DNA of 64,000 nt from Anaerocolumna sp. AGMB13025 (lineage in GTDB: Bacteria > Bacillota > Clostridia > Lachnospirales > Lachnospiraceae). The notes under the pieces are model-generated. The model was given only the letters and a program-made list of their open reading frames with translations, did no database searches and was not told the DNA's origin. The stretch covers positions 6,568,501-6,632,500 of the forward strand of contig NZ_CP121445.1 in NCBI RefSeq assembly GCF_029689925.1, given 5' to 3'. The position numbers and the translations under genes were made by a program. This document shows, piece after piece, positions 40,576 to 49,899 of the stretch (position 1 is the stretch's first letter; every line of letters begins with the position of its first letter).

Positions 40576-42363
40576 ATGTATCGTTCACACGTTTTAGTTT
40601 GTGGTGGTACTGGATGTACTTCTTCCGGAAGTCAGAAAGTGATTGACACCTTACAAGCAGAAATCCAAAAAAATGGACTTGAAAAAGAAGTTTCAGTCGT
40701 ACAGACCGGCTGTCACGGACTTTGTGCCTTAGGTCCCATTATGATTATATATCCGGGAGCAACATTTTACTCCATGGTAAAAGTTGAAGATATTCCTGAA
40801 ATCGTATCGGAACATTTATTAAAGGGTAGAATTGTAACCCGACTTTTATACACAGAAACAGTAACCGAAGACGGAATTAAGTCTTTAAGTGAAACAGACT
40901 TTTATAAGAGACAGCACAGAATTGCCCTTCGTAACTGTGGTGTAATAAATCCTGCTAATATTGAAGAATATATAGGTACCGGCGGTTATGAAGCCTTAGG
41001 TAAAGTATTAACCGAAAACACTCCGGATGACGTTATCCAGACAATTTTAGACAGCGGACTCCGTGGCCGTGGCGGCGGCGGTTTCCCTACCGGTTTAAAA
41101 TGGAAGCTTGCAAAAGCCAACGATGCAGACCAAAAGTATGTATGCTGTAATGCCGATGAGGGTGACCCAGGTGCTTTCATGGACCGTTCCGTATTAGAAG
41201 GTGATCCCCACGTAGTATTAGAAGCTATGGCAATTGCCGGCTATGCAATCGGTGCTTCCCAGGGTTATATCTATGTACGTGCCGAATATCCTATTGCAAT
41301 TGAACGTCTTGAAATTGCAATTGACCAGGCAAGAGAATATGGCTTATTAGGTGAAGATATTTTCGGAACCGGCTTTAACTTTGATATCGGTTTAAGACTT
41401 GGTGCAGGTGCTTTCGTATGCGGTGAAGAAACTGCACTTATGACCTCCATCGAAGGTAACAGAGGAGAACCTCGTCCAAGACCTCCGTTCCCGGCTCAAA
41501 AAGGTTTATTTGGAAAACCTACTATATTAAATAACGTTGAAACTTATGCCAACATTCCGCAGATCATATTAAATGGTCCTGAATGGTTTGCTTCCATGGG
41601 AACCGAAAAATCCAAAGGAACCAAAGTATTTGCACTTGGCGGTAAAATTAAAAATACTGGTCTTGTTGAAATCCCTATGGGTACTACCCTCCGTGAAGTT
41701 GTAGAACAAATCGGCGGCGGCATTCCAGGAGGCAAGAAATTTAAAGCAGCACAAACCGGCGGTCCTTCCGGCGGATGTATCCCGGTAGAACATTTTGATA
41801 TTCCGATCGATTATGATAACTTAATCGGCATCGGCTCCATGATGGGTTCCGGCGGTCTTATCGTAATGGATGAAGATAACTGTATGGTTGATATCGCTAA
41901 ATTCTTCTTAGAGTTTACCGTAGATGAATCCTGCGGAAAATGTACTCCCTGCCGTATCGGTACAAAACGTATGTATGAAATGTTAGACAAGATTACAAAG
42001 GGCCAGGGAACCTTAGAAGATCTTGATAAACTGGAAGAGCTCTGCTACCACATTAAAGAGAATTCCCTCTGCGGTTTAGGTCAGACTGCTCCTAATCCGG
42101 TATTATCAACCCTTCGTTATTTCAGAGATGAATATGTTGCCCATGTTGTGGATAAGAAATGTCCCGCAGGTGTTTGTAAAGCCTTACTTTCTTATGTAAT
42201 TGATGCAGATAAATGTAAAGGCTGTACCCTTTGTGCAAGAGTATGTCCAAACGGAGCCATCGAAGGCAAAGTAAAGGAAGCTCATATCATTCATCAGGAT
42301 AAATGTATTAAATGTGGCGCTTGTATGGAAAAATGCCGTTTTGGTGCAATTTCCAAGAAGTAA
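40576..42363 (+). CDS. hydB: NuoF-like NADH-binding subunit of trimeric [FeFe]-hydrogenase
   Basis: 595 residues. Domains in order: thioredoxin-like [2Fe-2S] (VCGGTGCTSSGS, QTGCHGLC), flavin/NADH domain with GRGGGGFPTGLKW and VCNADEGDPGAFMDR-type CCNADEGDPGAF, SLBB region, [4Fe-4S] CGKCTPCRIGT, and a C-terminal 2x[4Fe-4S] ferredoxin (CKGCTLCARVCPNGAI, CIKCGACMEKCRFGAI). Oxidises or reduces NAD(H) via FMN. Matches HydB/HndC in length and order. Confidence 0.95.
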   Translation: MYRSHVLVCGGTGCTSSGSQKVIDTLQAEIQKNGLEKEVSVVQTGCHGLCALGPIMIIYPGATFYSMVKVEDIPEIVSEHLLKGRIVTRLLYTETVTEDGIKSLSETDFYKRQHRIALRNCGVINPANIEEYIGTGGYEALGKVLTENTPDDVIQTILDSGLRGRGGGGFPTGLKWKLAKANDADQKYVCCNADEGDPGAFMDRSVLEGDPHVVLEAMAIAGYAIGASQGYIYVRAEYPIAIERLEIAIDQAREYGLLGEDIFGTGFNFDIGLRLGAGAFVCGEETALMTSIEGNRGEPRPRPPFPAQKGLFGKPTILNNVETYANIPQIILNGPEWFASMGTEKSKGTKVFALGGKIKNTGLVEIPMGTTLREVVEQIGGGIPGGKKFKAAQTGGPSGGCIPVEHFDIPIDYDNLIGIGSMMGSGGLIVMDEDNCMVDIAKFFLEFTVDESCGKCTPCRIGTKRMYEMLDKITKGQGTLEDLDKLEELCYHIKENSLCGLGQTAPNPVLSTLRYFRDEYVAHVVDKKCPAGVCKALLSYVIDADKCKGCTLCARVCPNGAIEGKVKEAHIIHQDKCIKCGACMEKCRFGAISKK

Positions 42364-42398
42364 TTACCGATAGATTCGATTCTTTAAGGAGGACAATA

Positions 42399-44150
42399 AT
42401 GGAAACCGTAAATATTAAAATAAACGGTGTAGATGTAGCTGCACCAAAGGGTTCTACAATTCTTGAAGCTGCCAGATTCGCACACATCGACATTCCTACT
42501 CTTTGTTATTTAAAAGAGATTAATGAGATTGGCGCCTGCCGTATCTGTGTTGTAGAAGTAAAGGGTGCCAGAAGCCTTGTAGCTTCTTGTGTATATCCGG
42601 TTAACGAGGGTATGGAGGTATTCACCAACACACCTAAAGTATTAAATTCCAGAAAGAAAACATTGGAATTAATCCTTTCCGATCATGACAGAAAGTGTTT
42701 ATCCTGTGTCAGAAGCGGAAATTGTGAATTACAAAAATTAAGCAAAGACCTTAAGGTTGAAAACGAATGTTTATATGACGGCGAAACCAACAATTTTGAA
42801 ATTGATTATACTGCTGCTCATATGTACCGTGATAACAATAAGTGTATCCTTTGCAGACGTTGTTCCGCAGTCTGTGAAAAAGTTCAGGCAGTAGGCGTAA
42901 TCGGTCCCAATGAACGTGGATTTAAGACAAACATTGCATCTCCTTTTGATATGGGACTTGGTGATACCAGCTGTGTATCCTGCGGTCAGTGTATCGCTGT
43001 CTGCCCTACCGGAGCACTTTCCGAAAAGGATAATACCGATGAAGTATTTAAAGCAATTGCAGATCCAACCAAACACGTGATTGTACAGACTGCTCCTTCC
43101 GTACGTGCAGGTCTTGGTGAATCCTTTGGTCTTCCAATCGGAACCAATGTAGAAGGCAAGATGGTATCCGCTCTACGCCGTTTAGGCTTTGCTAAAGTAT
43201 TTGATACCGACTTCGCGGCTGACTTAACTATTATGGAAGAAGCCCATGAATTCTTAGACAGAGTTCAAAACGGCGGTGTTTTACCTTTAATTACTTCCTG
43301 CTCACCAGGCTGGGTTAAATATTGTGAACACTACTTCCCTGATATGACAGAGAATCTTTCCAGCTGTAAATCCCCTCAGCAGATGTTTGGTGCTACCGCT
43401 AAGACCTACTATGCAGAAAAAATGGGAATTGATCCAAAAGATATCGTTATGGTAAGTATCATGCCCTGTACCGCAAAGAAATTTGAAGTTGGCCGTGACG
43501 ATCAGGATGCTTCCGGTTATGCAGATGTAGATATCGCACTTACTGTAAGAGAACTTGCAAGAATGATTGAACGTGCAGGCATTAACTTCTTAGCTCTTCC
43601 AGATGAAGAATTTGATTCTCCTCTTGGAATGTCAACTGGTGCCGGCGTTATCTTTGGTGCTACCGGCGGTGTTATGGAAGCAGCTCTTCGTACCGCAGTG
43701 GAAACCTTAACCGGTGAAGAATTAAAGAGCCTTGACTTTAAAGAAGTAAGAGGCGTAGAAGGCATCAAAGAAGCTACTTATAATGTAGCCGGTATGGATG
43801 TTAAAGTTGCTGTTGCTTCCGGTCTTAAGAACGCAAAAGAACTTCTTAGTAAAGTACAGTCCGGTGAAGCAGAGTACCACTTCATCGAAATCATGGGATG
43901 TCCCGGCGGCTGTGTAAACGGCGGCGGTATGCCTCAGGTACCCGCGAGTATCCGTAACTTCAATGATATCAGAGCTCTTCGTGCAAAAGTACTCTATGAC
44001 CTGGATTCCTCCATGCCATATAGAAAATCCCACGAAAACCCTGCTATTAAAGAATTATACGCTACCTACTTCGGAAAACCGGGCAGCCATAAAGCTCATG
44101 AAGTGCTTCATACAACTTATGTAAAAAGAAGTGTTAATGCAGTAAAGTAA
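42399..44150 (+). CDS. hydA: [FeFe]-hydrogenase catalytic subunit of trimeric complex
   Basis: 583 residues from ATG 42399 (AAGGAGG 7 nt before; an in-frame start at 42312 lies inside hydB). N-terminal plant-type [2Fe-2S] (CYLKEINEIGACRICVVEV), His-Cys3 [4Fe-4S] (HDRKCLSCVRSGNC), 2x[4Fe-4S] (CILCRRCSAVC, CVSCGQCIAVCPTGA) and an H-cluster domain with L1 TSCSPGW, L2 MPCTAKKFE and L3 EIMGCPGGCVNGGG. The active site for H2 evolution/oxidation. L1 has Ser where group A enzymes usually have the second Cys. Confidence 0.95.
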   Translation: METVNIKINGVDVAAPKGSTILEAARFAHIDIPTLCYLKEINEIGACRICVVEVKGARSLVASCVYPVNEGMEVFTNTPKVLNSRKKTLELILSDHDRKCLSCVRSGNCELQKLSKDLKVENECLYDGETNNFEIDYTAAHMYRDNNKCILCRRCSAVCEKVQAVGVIGPNERGFKTNIASPFDMGLGDTSCVSCGQCIAVCPTGALSEKDNTDEVFKAIADPTKHVIVQTAPSVRAGLGESFGLPIGTNVEGKMVSALRRLGFAKVFDTDFAADLTIMEEAHEFLDRVQNGGVLPLITSCSPGWVKYCEHYFPDMTENLSSCKSPQQMFGATAKTYYAEKMGIDPKDIVMVSIMPCTAKKFEVGRDDQDASGYADVDIALTVRELARMIERAGINFLALPDEEFDSPLGMSTGAGVIFGATGGVMEAALRTAVETLTGEELKSLDFKEVRGVEGIKEATYNVAGMDVKVAVASGLKNAKELLSKVQSGEAEYHFIEIMGCPGGCVNGGGMPQVPASIRNFNDIRALRAKVLYDLDSSMPYRKSHENPAIKELYATYFGKPGSHKAHEVLHTTYVKRSVNAVK

Positions 44151-44648
44151 ATTATTAAATCGAGTAGAAGGCGGTTACTAACTGCTGTCCTCTCGCAGCA
44201 CCGTGCATACCGTTTGTTACACGGTGCTTTCAATAGTTGTTGTACACCGACTGATAAGCAGTGGCTAGGTCATAAAAGCCACTGTTTATCAGTCTTTCTT
44301 TTGTTAAAGTTATGTTGACCGCACCATTGATACTACATAACGATTACCCTCTTTTGCATACTCTTTCACCTTAATGATGGCATCTTTCGCGCGTCTTCCC
44401 GGATCGGGTGTATATTTCCCTTTGTATATCCTCTCAATCATGGTTTCTTGATTGTCCCATAGGTATGCACCAATCTTATCAACGGTTATACCGTCAATTC
44501 CCGGTGCTCCCTTGTTTGCCTTCATTCTAAATTACTAATATCTTTATTAAATCAATAATTATACTTTATGTAATATACATCTATTTCCATTTTTTATTAC
44601 AAATTACAGGTTTTACTGATATCCAGGATAAAATACATCAAATATAAG
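44151..44648. other. Intergenic region holding a group II intron relic
   Basis: It contains the pseudogene at 44310-44525 and sequence at 44190-44310 (CTCTCGCAGCACCGTGC..TACACGGTGCTTTCAA) like the flank of group II intron ORFs. A hairpin CTGATAAGCAGTGGCT/AGCCACTGTTTATCAG (44250-44294) may end hydA. Confidence 0.5.
44310..44525 (-). pseudogene. Group II intron reverse transcriptase/maturase remnant
   Basis: The 71-residue frame reads KANKGAPGIDGITVDKIGAYLWDN, then YKGKYTPDPGRRA, then KVKEYAKEGNRYVVSMVR. The first and second parts are the N-terminal RT region of LtrA-like proteins; the third is a more C-terminal piece preceding the catalytic LEKFF region. The middle is missing, so the gene has an internal deletion and lost its RT core. 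Not functional. Confidence 0.75.
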
Positions 44649-44676
44649 TTGACAAACATCAATATTTAGCTATAAT
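44649..44676 (+). promoter_or_regulatory. Promoter of opp operon
   Basis: TTGACA (44649-44654), 16-bp spacer, TATAAT (44671-44676); a second TATAAT follows at 44682-44687. Confidence 0.75.
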
Positions 44677-44701
44677 TAATCTATAATATCTTTGTATGAC
44701 G

Positions 44702-44742
44702 AGGAAGTCACAAAATTATACTAATTTTGTGGCTTCCTTTTT
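44702..44742 (+). terminator. Terminator-like hairpin in opp leader
   Basis: GGAAGTCACAAAATTA pairs with TAATTTTGTGGCTTCC (16 bp, one G-T) around TAC, followed by TTTTTATAT. It sits about 15 nt from the expected transcript start and 50 nt before oppA, so it acts either as an attenuator or as a 5' stabiliser. Confidence 0.65.
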
Positions 44743-44789
44743 ATATTTATGCAAAAAATGTCATATAAAGTAAAACAAGGAGGAATCGT

Positions 44790-46502
44790 GTGAAAAAGAT
44801 TAAAAATTTCATGTCACTACTATTAGTTGTACTATTAATGCTGTCCTTAACCGCTTGCGGCGGCAGTAAATCAGGTACAACATCCGGCACTGGTGCAACT
44901 ACAGAAGCCGAAACAGATGGCGGAGCAGCACAGACAGACTCAGGATCCGCAAATACTACGGAAGCCACAGGTAATAATTTACTAAACGTTCAATTCGATG
45001 TTGAGGTAGCCTCTATGGATCCTCAGATAGCAACAGACGGAACTTCCTTTGAAGTAATAGCAGCAGTAACCGAAGGTTTATATTCCATAGACAAAGCCGG
45101 TTCACCCATTCCTGCCATGGCAGAATCTGTGGATAAAAGCGCCGATGGCTTAACCTATACCTATAAGCTGCGCGATGCAAAATGGTCTAACGGCACTCCT
45201 GTTACCGCCAGTGATTTCGTTTTTGCCTGGAGACGTCTTGTAGATCCCGCTGTAGCAAGTGAATATTCCTTTATCGTAGAAATTGCAGGAATTAAGAACG
45301 CTGGAAAAATCATCGCCGGAGAATTAACTCCTGACCAGCTTGGTGTAACTGCACAGGATGATAAGACTTTAGTTGTAAGCTTAGATACACCCGTACCATT
45401 CTTTGACTCCTTAATGTCATTCCCCTCTTTCCTGCCTGTAAATGAAGCTTTCTTTACCTCAGCCGGAGACAAGTTTGGAACTTCACCTGATACCATATTA
45501 AGCAACGGACCATTTATGATTACTTCTTATGAACCGGCAGCTACCTCAATCACACTGGTAAAAAGCCCTACATACTGGGATGCTGGTAAAGTCACTTTAG
45601 ACGGAATCAACTATCAGGTAATTAAAGATTCACAACAAGCTATGTTATCCTATCAGAATGGTGATTTGGATGTGGCTACCTTATCCGGTGAACAGGTGGA
45701 ACAATTCCAGGGAGATCCTGAATTCCACAGTATTATGGCTGGTTACTTATGGTACATCTCTCCGAATCAGAAAGTAAAAGGTCTTGAAAATTTAAACTTA
45801 AGAAAAGCACTTTCCTTCGCATATGACAAATCCGCTATTGTTAATAATATCTTAAAAGATGGTTCCATCGTGGCAGATTTTGCAGTACCTACCTTATTAG
45901 CCACCGGTCCGGACGGAAAAGATTTCCGTGAAACAGCCGGTACCTATCCTACTACTGACAAAGCCCAGGCATTACAATACTGGGAAGCAGCGAAAAAAGA
46001 ACTAGGTGTAAGTGAATTAAAATATACCATGATTGTTGAAGATACGGAATCTGCAATGAACGTTGCACAGTTCATCCAGTCCGAAATCCAAACCACTCTT
46101 CCTGGTATCACTCTTGAAATTCAGTCTATGCCTAAGAAGAACCGCGTAGAAAGAATGCAGGACGGTGATTTTGAACTTGGTCTTACAAGGTGGGGTCCTG
46201 ACTACGCCGATCCTATGACTTACCTGGATATGTGGACCACTGGCAGCCCTAACAACTATGGTTTCTGGTCAAATCCTGATTATGACGCAATCATCGAATC
46301 TGCGAAAAAAGGTGATTTGGCACTTGATGTTAACGCCAGATGGGATGCTCTTAAAAAAGCTGAAGGCATTGTTATGGATAACGCAGTTATTTTCCCGGTA
46401 TACCAAAAAGGTGATGCCGTTATGATAAAGACTGGTGTTGACGGCATCGACTTCCATTCAGTTGGCATTAACAGAATTTATAAAAACGCTACTAAGAAGT
46501 AA
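44790..46502 (+). CDS. oppA: Oligopeptide ABC transporter substrate-binding lipoprotein
   Basis: 570 residues. GTG start with AAGGAGG upstream. Lipoprotein signal KKIKNFMSLLLVVLLMLSLTACGG (lipobox LTAC), a Gly/Thr/Ala-rich linker (residues 25-70) and an SBP_bac_5 fold (SMDPQIATDGTSFEVIAAVTEGLY, LRDAKWSNGTPVTASDFVFAWRR, ..YADPMTYLDMWTTGSPNN). It captures peptides outside the membrane for the OppBCDF importer encoded next. Confidence 0.93.
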   Translation: MKKIKNFMSLLLVVLLMLSLTACGGSKSGTTSGTGATTEAETDGGAAQTDSGSANTTEATGNNLLNVQFDVEVASMDPQIATDGTSFEVIAAVTEGLYSIDKAGSPIPAMAESVDKSADGLTYTYKLRDAKWSNGTPVTASDFVFAWRRLVDPAVASEYSFIVEIAGIKNAGKIIAGELTPDQLGVTAQDDKTLVVSLDTPVPFFDSLMSFPSFLPVNEAFFTSAGDKFGTSPDTILSNGPFMITSYEPAATSITLVKSPTYWDAGKVTLDGINYQVIKDSQQAMLSYQNGDLDVATLSGEQVEQFQGDPEFHSIMAGYLWYISPNQKVKGLENLNLRKALSFAYDKSAIVNNILKDGSIVADFAVPTLLATGPDGKDFRETAGTYPTTDKAQALQYWEAAKKELGVSELKYTMIVEDTESAMNVAQFIQSEIQTTLPGITLEIQSMPKKNRVERMQDGDFELGLTRWGPDYADPMTYLDMWTTGSPNNYGFWSNPDYDAIIESAKKGDLALDVNARWDALKKAEGIVMDNAVIFPVYQKGDAVMIKTGVDGIDFHSVGINRIYKNATKK

Positions 46503-46680
46503 TATTACTTTTATTCATGGGGTTTACCTTTTTAAAGAAATAAAGTCGTATCTGCTCCTTTTAGCAAGCAGTATATAAAACGGCTGTAAGCCGTAAAAAT
46601 ATCCATATAAACATAGAATGACGCTGGGAATATTGATACCATTGACAGCGTCATTCTTGTATGGTAAGGAGAGTGGTTTT

Positions 46681-47625
46681 TTGAAGAAATATATCGCAAA
46701 GAGAGTTATTATATCAGTAATAACCTTACTGGTTATTTTACTGATTTTGTTTTTAATGTTAGAATTAATGCCCGGGTCACCCTTTAATGATGAGAAATTA
46801 ACAGATGCCCAGCGTGCTGTCCTTAATGCAAAGTATGGTCTGGATCAGCCTATCGTTATCCGTTTTGTTAACTACATAAAATCTATGCTTTCCGGCGATT
46901 TTGGTGTTTCTTATTCCATATCCAAGAATACACCGATTACCGCATTGCTGGAAACCAGACTTCCCATATCCCTGAGACTGGGTGGTCAGGCAATCTTAAT
47001 CGGTACAATAATTGGACTTATTTTAGGTATTATTGCTGCTATTAAACATAACACCATTTATGATACCATCACTACCGTAATATCTGTATTGGGTGTAAGT
47101 CTTCCCTCCTATGTATTTGCTATGACTTTAATCTATTCCGTAGGTTTTAAACTAAAATGGCTGCCCCTTTTGTATCAGGAAGGCGCTCCCTTTAAATCCT
47201 CTATTATGCCCACCATATCCTTGTGCATGTTTACAGTGGCTACGGTGGCCCGTTTTACACGAACTGAGATGTTGGAGGTATTAGGTTCTGATTATATGCT
47301 CTTAGCGGAGAGCAAGGGCATCAACAGTTTCCGGCTAATATTCAGACACGCTTTAAGAAATGCCCTGATTCCTATTATTACCGTATTAGCCCCCCTTGTC
47401 GTTGGATTAATGACCGGAAGTCTTGTTATAGAGAAACTATTTTCCATCCCAGGTATCGGAAGCTTACTGGTATCTGCCATTCAATCCAATGATTACAACG
47501 TAGTAGTTGCCCTGACCTTTATCTATAGTCTAATGTACATCGGAATTATGTTGGTGGTTGATATCCTTTATGGTGTCATTGATCCCAGAATCCGGCTTGC
47601 AAAAGATGATACCAGCGGCAAATAA
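46681..47625 (+). CDS. oppB: Oligopeptide ABC transporter permease
   Basis: About 314 residues from TTG 46681 (AAGGAGAG 8 nt before; an in-frame ATG at 46618 lacks a site and adds non-family residues). Six membrane segments; the EAA coupling loop reads RTEMLEVLGSDYMLLAESKGINSFRLIFRHALRNALIPIITVLAP. Forms the pore with OppC. Confidence 0.92.
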   Translation: MKKYIAKRVIISVITLLVILLILFLMLELMPGSPFNDEKLTDAQRAVLNAKYGLDQPIVIRFVNYIKSMLSGDFGVSYSISKNTPITALLETRLPISLRLGGQAILIGTIIGLILGIIAAIKHNTIYDTITTVISVLGVSLPSYVFAMTLIYSVGFKLKWLPLLYQEGAPFKSSIMPTISLCMFTVATVARFTRTEMLEVLGSDYMLLAESKGINSFRLIFRHALRNALIPIITVLAPLVVGLMTGSLVIEKLFSIPGIGSLLVSAIQSNDYNVVVALTFIYSLMYIGIMLVVDILYGVIDPRIRLAKDDTSGK

Positions 47626-47636
47626 AATAAGAAGGA

Positions 47637-47753
47637 TGTGTGAAGTATCTTCACACAAGTTGAAAGAAAATATAAGAATTGAAGGGTTGCCACAATACGA
47701 TTCTTTCAACTGTTTTATTTTGTGGCAGTATTGCAAGGTAACTTGCGATATAA
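47637..47753 (+). ncRNA. Structured oppB-oppC spacer, pseudoknot-like
   Basis: A 9-bp perfect hairpin TGTGTGAAG/CTTCACACA (47637-47657) is followed by two crossing stems: AGTTGAAAGAA (47658-47668) with TTCTTTCAACT (47701-47711), and TGCCACAA (47688-47695) with TTGTGGCA (47720-47727). This is the topology of an H-type pseudoknot or a two-state switch. A small hairpin GCAAG/CTTGC follows, near oppC. Confidence 0.5.
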
Positions 47754-47765
47754 ATGGGTGTAAAT

Positions 47766-48821
47766 ATGAATAATAATGAAATGGAATTTTTACAGGACGA
47801 TTTTGAGTTAGTAGGCGCCGATAAAATTGTTCATCACGATGAAACCTTTGCCGGTCAATCCTATTGGCATGATATTATAGTTAGATTTACAGGTAATAAA
47901 GGAGCCGTTGTAGGTCTCATCTTTATCCTGTTAATCATTTTTATGGCGGTAATCGGTCCAAAAATAAGCGGGCACACCTACTATGACCAGATAATTACCC
48001 ACCAGAACCTTGCCCCCAGAATAAAAGGTATTGAGAAGCTTGGTATCTTTGATGGTTCTGAAACCATGAGTACCTCCACCGGTGCTGTGAAACAAAACAA
48101 ATATATATCAAAAGACTCTAAGACCCCAACCGGTCTTGAGAATATTTATTATTGGTTCGGTACGGATGTATTGGGACGTGATATATTTACAAGGACCTGG
48201 GAAGGAACCAGAATTTCTCTTTATATTGCCTTGGTAGCGGTACTTGTTGATATGTGTTTTGGTATGATCTATGGTTTGATTTCCGGTTATTTCGGCGGCA
48301 GAGTAGATATGATAATGCAGCGGTTCGCAGAAGTATTAAATGGAATACCTACCCTGGTTATCGTAACTTTATTAATATTGGTATTTAAACCTGGACTTGT
48401 GACAATTACCATCGCTCTTGCCATAACCGGGTGGATCGGTATGAGCAGGATTGCAAGAGCTCAGGTACTAAAACTAAAGGAACAGGAATTCATATTAGCT
48501 TCCAAAACCTTAGGTGCAAGAGACTTTTTTATTATCTTTAAAGAGATACTGCCTAATATATTTGGTCAGTTAATTGTTATGTCTATGTTTTCCATCCCTA
48601 ATGCCATCTTTACGGAAGCTTTCCTGGCTTTTATCGGCCTTGGAGTACCCCAGCCTCTGGCTTCCCTTGGCTCCCTGATCAGCGATGCCTTTAAGTCCTT
48701 TACCACACATCCGTATATGATTTTATTCCCAGTTATTGTACTGGCAATCATTATGTTAAGTTTTAATATGATGGCAGACGGACTCAGGGATGCGTTTGAT
48801 CCGAAAATGAAAGAAATGTAG
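47766..48821 (+). CDS. oppC: Oligopeptide ABC transporter permease
   Basis: 351 residues from ATG 47766, which has GGGTG just upstream; ATG 47754 in frame is the alternative. N-terminal cytoplasmic part, membrane helix, then a long outer loop (residues ~60-125) and five further helices. EAA loop LKLKEQEFILASKTLGARDFFIIFKEILPNIFGQL. Partner of OppB. Confidence 0.92.
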   Translation: MNNNEMEFLQDDFELVGADKIVHHDETFAGQSYWHDIIVRFTGNKGAVVGLIFILLIIFMAVIGPKISGHTYYDQIITHQNLAPRIKGIEKLGIFDGSETMSTSTGAVKQNKYISKDSKTPTGLENIYYWFGTDVLGRDIFTRTWEGTRISLYIALVAVLVDMCFGMIYGLISGYFGGRVDMIMQRFAEVLNGIPTLVIVTLLILVFKPGLVTITIALAITGWIGMSRIARAQVLKLKEQEFILASKTLGARDFFIIFKEILPNIFGQLIVMSMFSIPNAIFTEAFLAFIGLGVPQPLASLGSLISDAFKSFTTHPYMILFPVIVLAIIMLSFNMMADGLRDAFDPKMKEM

Positions 48822-48830
48822 GAGGCACTT

Positions 48831-49898
48831 ATGGAAAGAAAGAAAATTTTAGAAGTTAAAGATTTATCCATATCCTTTAAGACCTCTGCTGGTGAAGTCA
48901 ATGTAATAAGAGGCATGAATCTTTCCCTGTACAAGGGGGAAACCGTAGCAATCGTTGGAGAATCCGGAAGCGGTAAATCCGTAACGGTAAAAGCCATTAT
49001 GGGTATTTTAAGCAATAACGGGAAAATAAACAGCGGTTCCATAGAGTATACCTATAACAATGGTACAAAAGAAGTTACAGAAGATATATTAAAACTTAAG
49101 AAAAGCGAAATCCGTAAAAGAATTAACGGCAAACGTATTGCCATGGTATTTCAGGATCCCATGACTTCGTTAAATCCTACTATGTCGGTTGGTGCACAGA
49201 TTATGGAGGGTATGATTTACCACTATAAGACACCCAAAAAAGAAGCTTATGAAAAGGCTGTTAACTTATTAGAACTAGTAGGTATCACTGACCCTGAAAA
49301 AAGAATGAAGAACTATCCCCACCAGTTATCCGGCGGTATGCGCCAGAGGGTAGTTATCGCCATCGCCCTTGCCTGTGATCCGGACCTGCTTATCTGCGAT
49401 GAACCGACTACCGCCCTTGATGTTACCATACAGTCCAAAATTCTGGAACTCATTAAAGATATCCAGGCAAAGACCGGAATATCAGTTATTTATATTACCC
49501 ATGATTTAGGGGTAGTTGCAAAAGTGGCGGATTATGTTGCCGTTATGTATGCAGGAAAAATCGTCGAAAAAGGAACTACGGACGAAATCTTCTATGAGCC
49601 GAGGCACCCTTATACCTGGGGGTTGTTGTCCGCTATGCCAGACCTTAATACCGAGGACGATAAGCTGTATACCATTCCCGGAAGCCCCCCTAATCTGCTT
49701 CATCAGGTACAGGGTGATTCCTTTGCCCCCCGTAATATCTTTGCCCTAAATATCGATTACCGGAAGGAACCGCCTATGTTTCAGATCTCGGAAACCCATT
49801 ATGCCGCCACCTGGCTGCTTCATGAGAAGGCACCTAAAATCGAGATGCCGGCAGAGCTTAAAAACAGGATAAACATCATGTTACAGGAGGGAAAATAA
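48831..49898 (+). CDS. oppD: Oligopeptide ABC transporter ATPase
   Basis: 355 residues. Walker [11 protein letters not shown]-loop [10 protein letters not shown], signature [13 protein letters not shown], Walker [13 protein letters not shown] and H-loop THD. C-terminal oligopeptide/dipeptide extension with [12 protein letters not shown]. Lacks the cysteine-rich Fe-S tail seen in some OppD. Energises the importer. Confidence 0.94.
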   Translation: MERKKILEVKDLSISFKTSAGEVNVIRGMNLSLYKGETVAIVGESGSGKSVTVKAIMGILSNNGKINSGSIEYTYNNGTKEVTEDILKLKKSEIRKRINGKRIAMVFQDPMTSLNPTMSVGAQIMEGMIYHYKTPKKEAYEKAVNLLELVGITDPEKRMKNYPHQLSGGMRQRVVIAIALACDPDLLICDEPTTALDVTIQSKILELIKDIQAKTGISVIYITHDLGVVAKVADYVAVMYAGKIVEKGTTDEIFYEPRHPYTWGLLSAMPDLNTEDDKLYTIPGSPPNLLHQVQGDSFAPRNIFALNIDYRKEPPMFQISETHYAATWLLHEKAPKIEMPAELKNRINIMLQEGK

Positions 49899-49899
49899 T

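Noticed and set aside
42312-42398. Longer HydA overlapping hydB
   Set aside because: ATG 42399 has AAGGAGG and begins at the normal ferredoxin-domain start.
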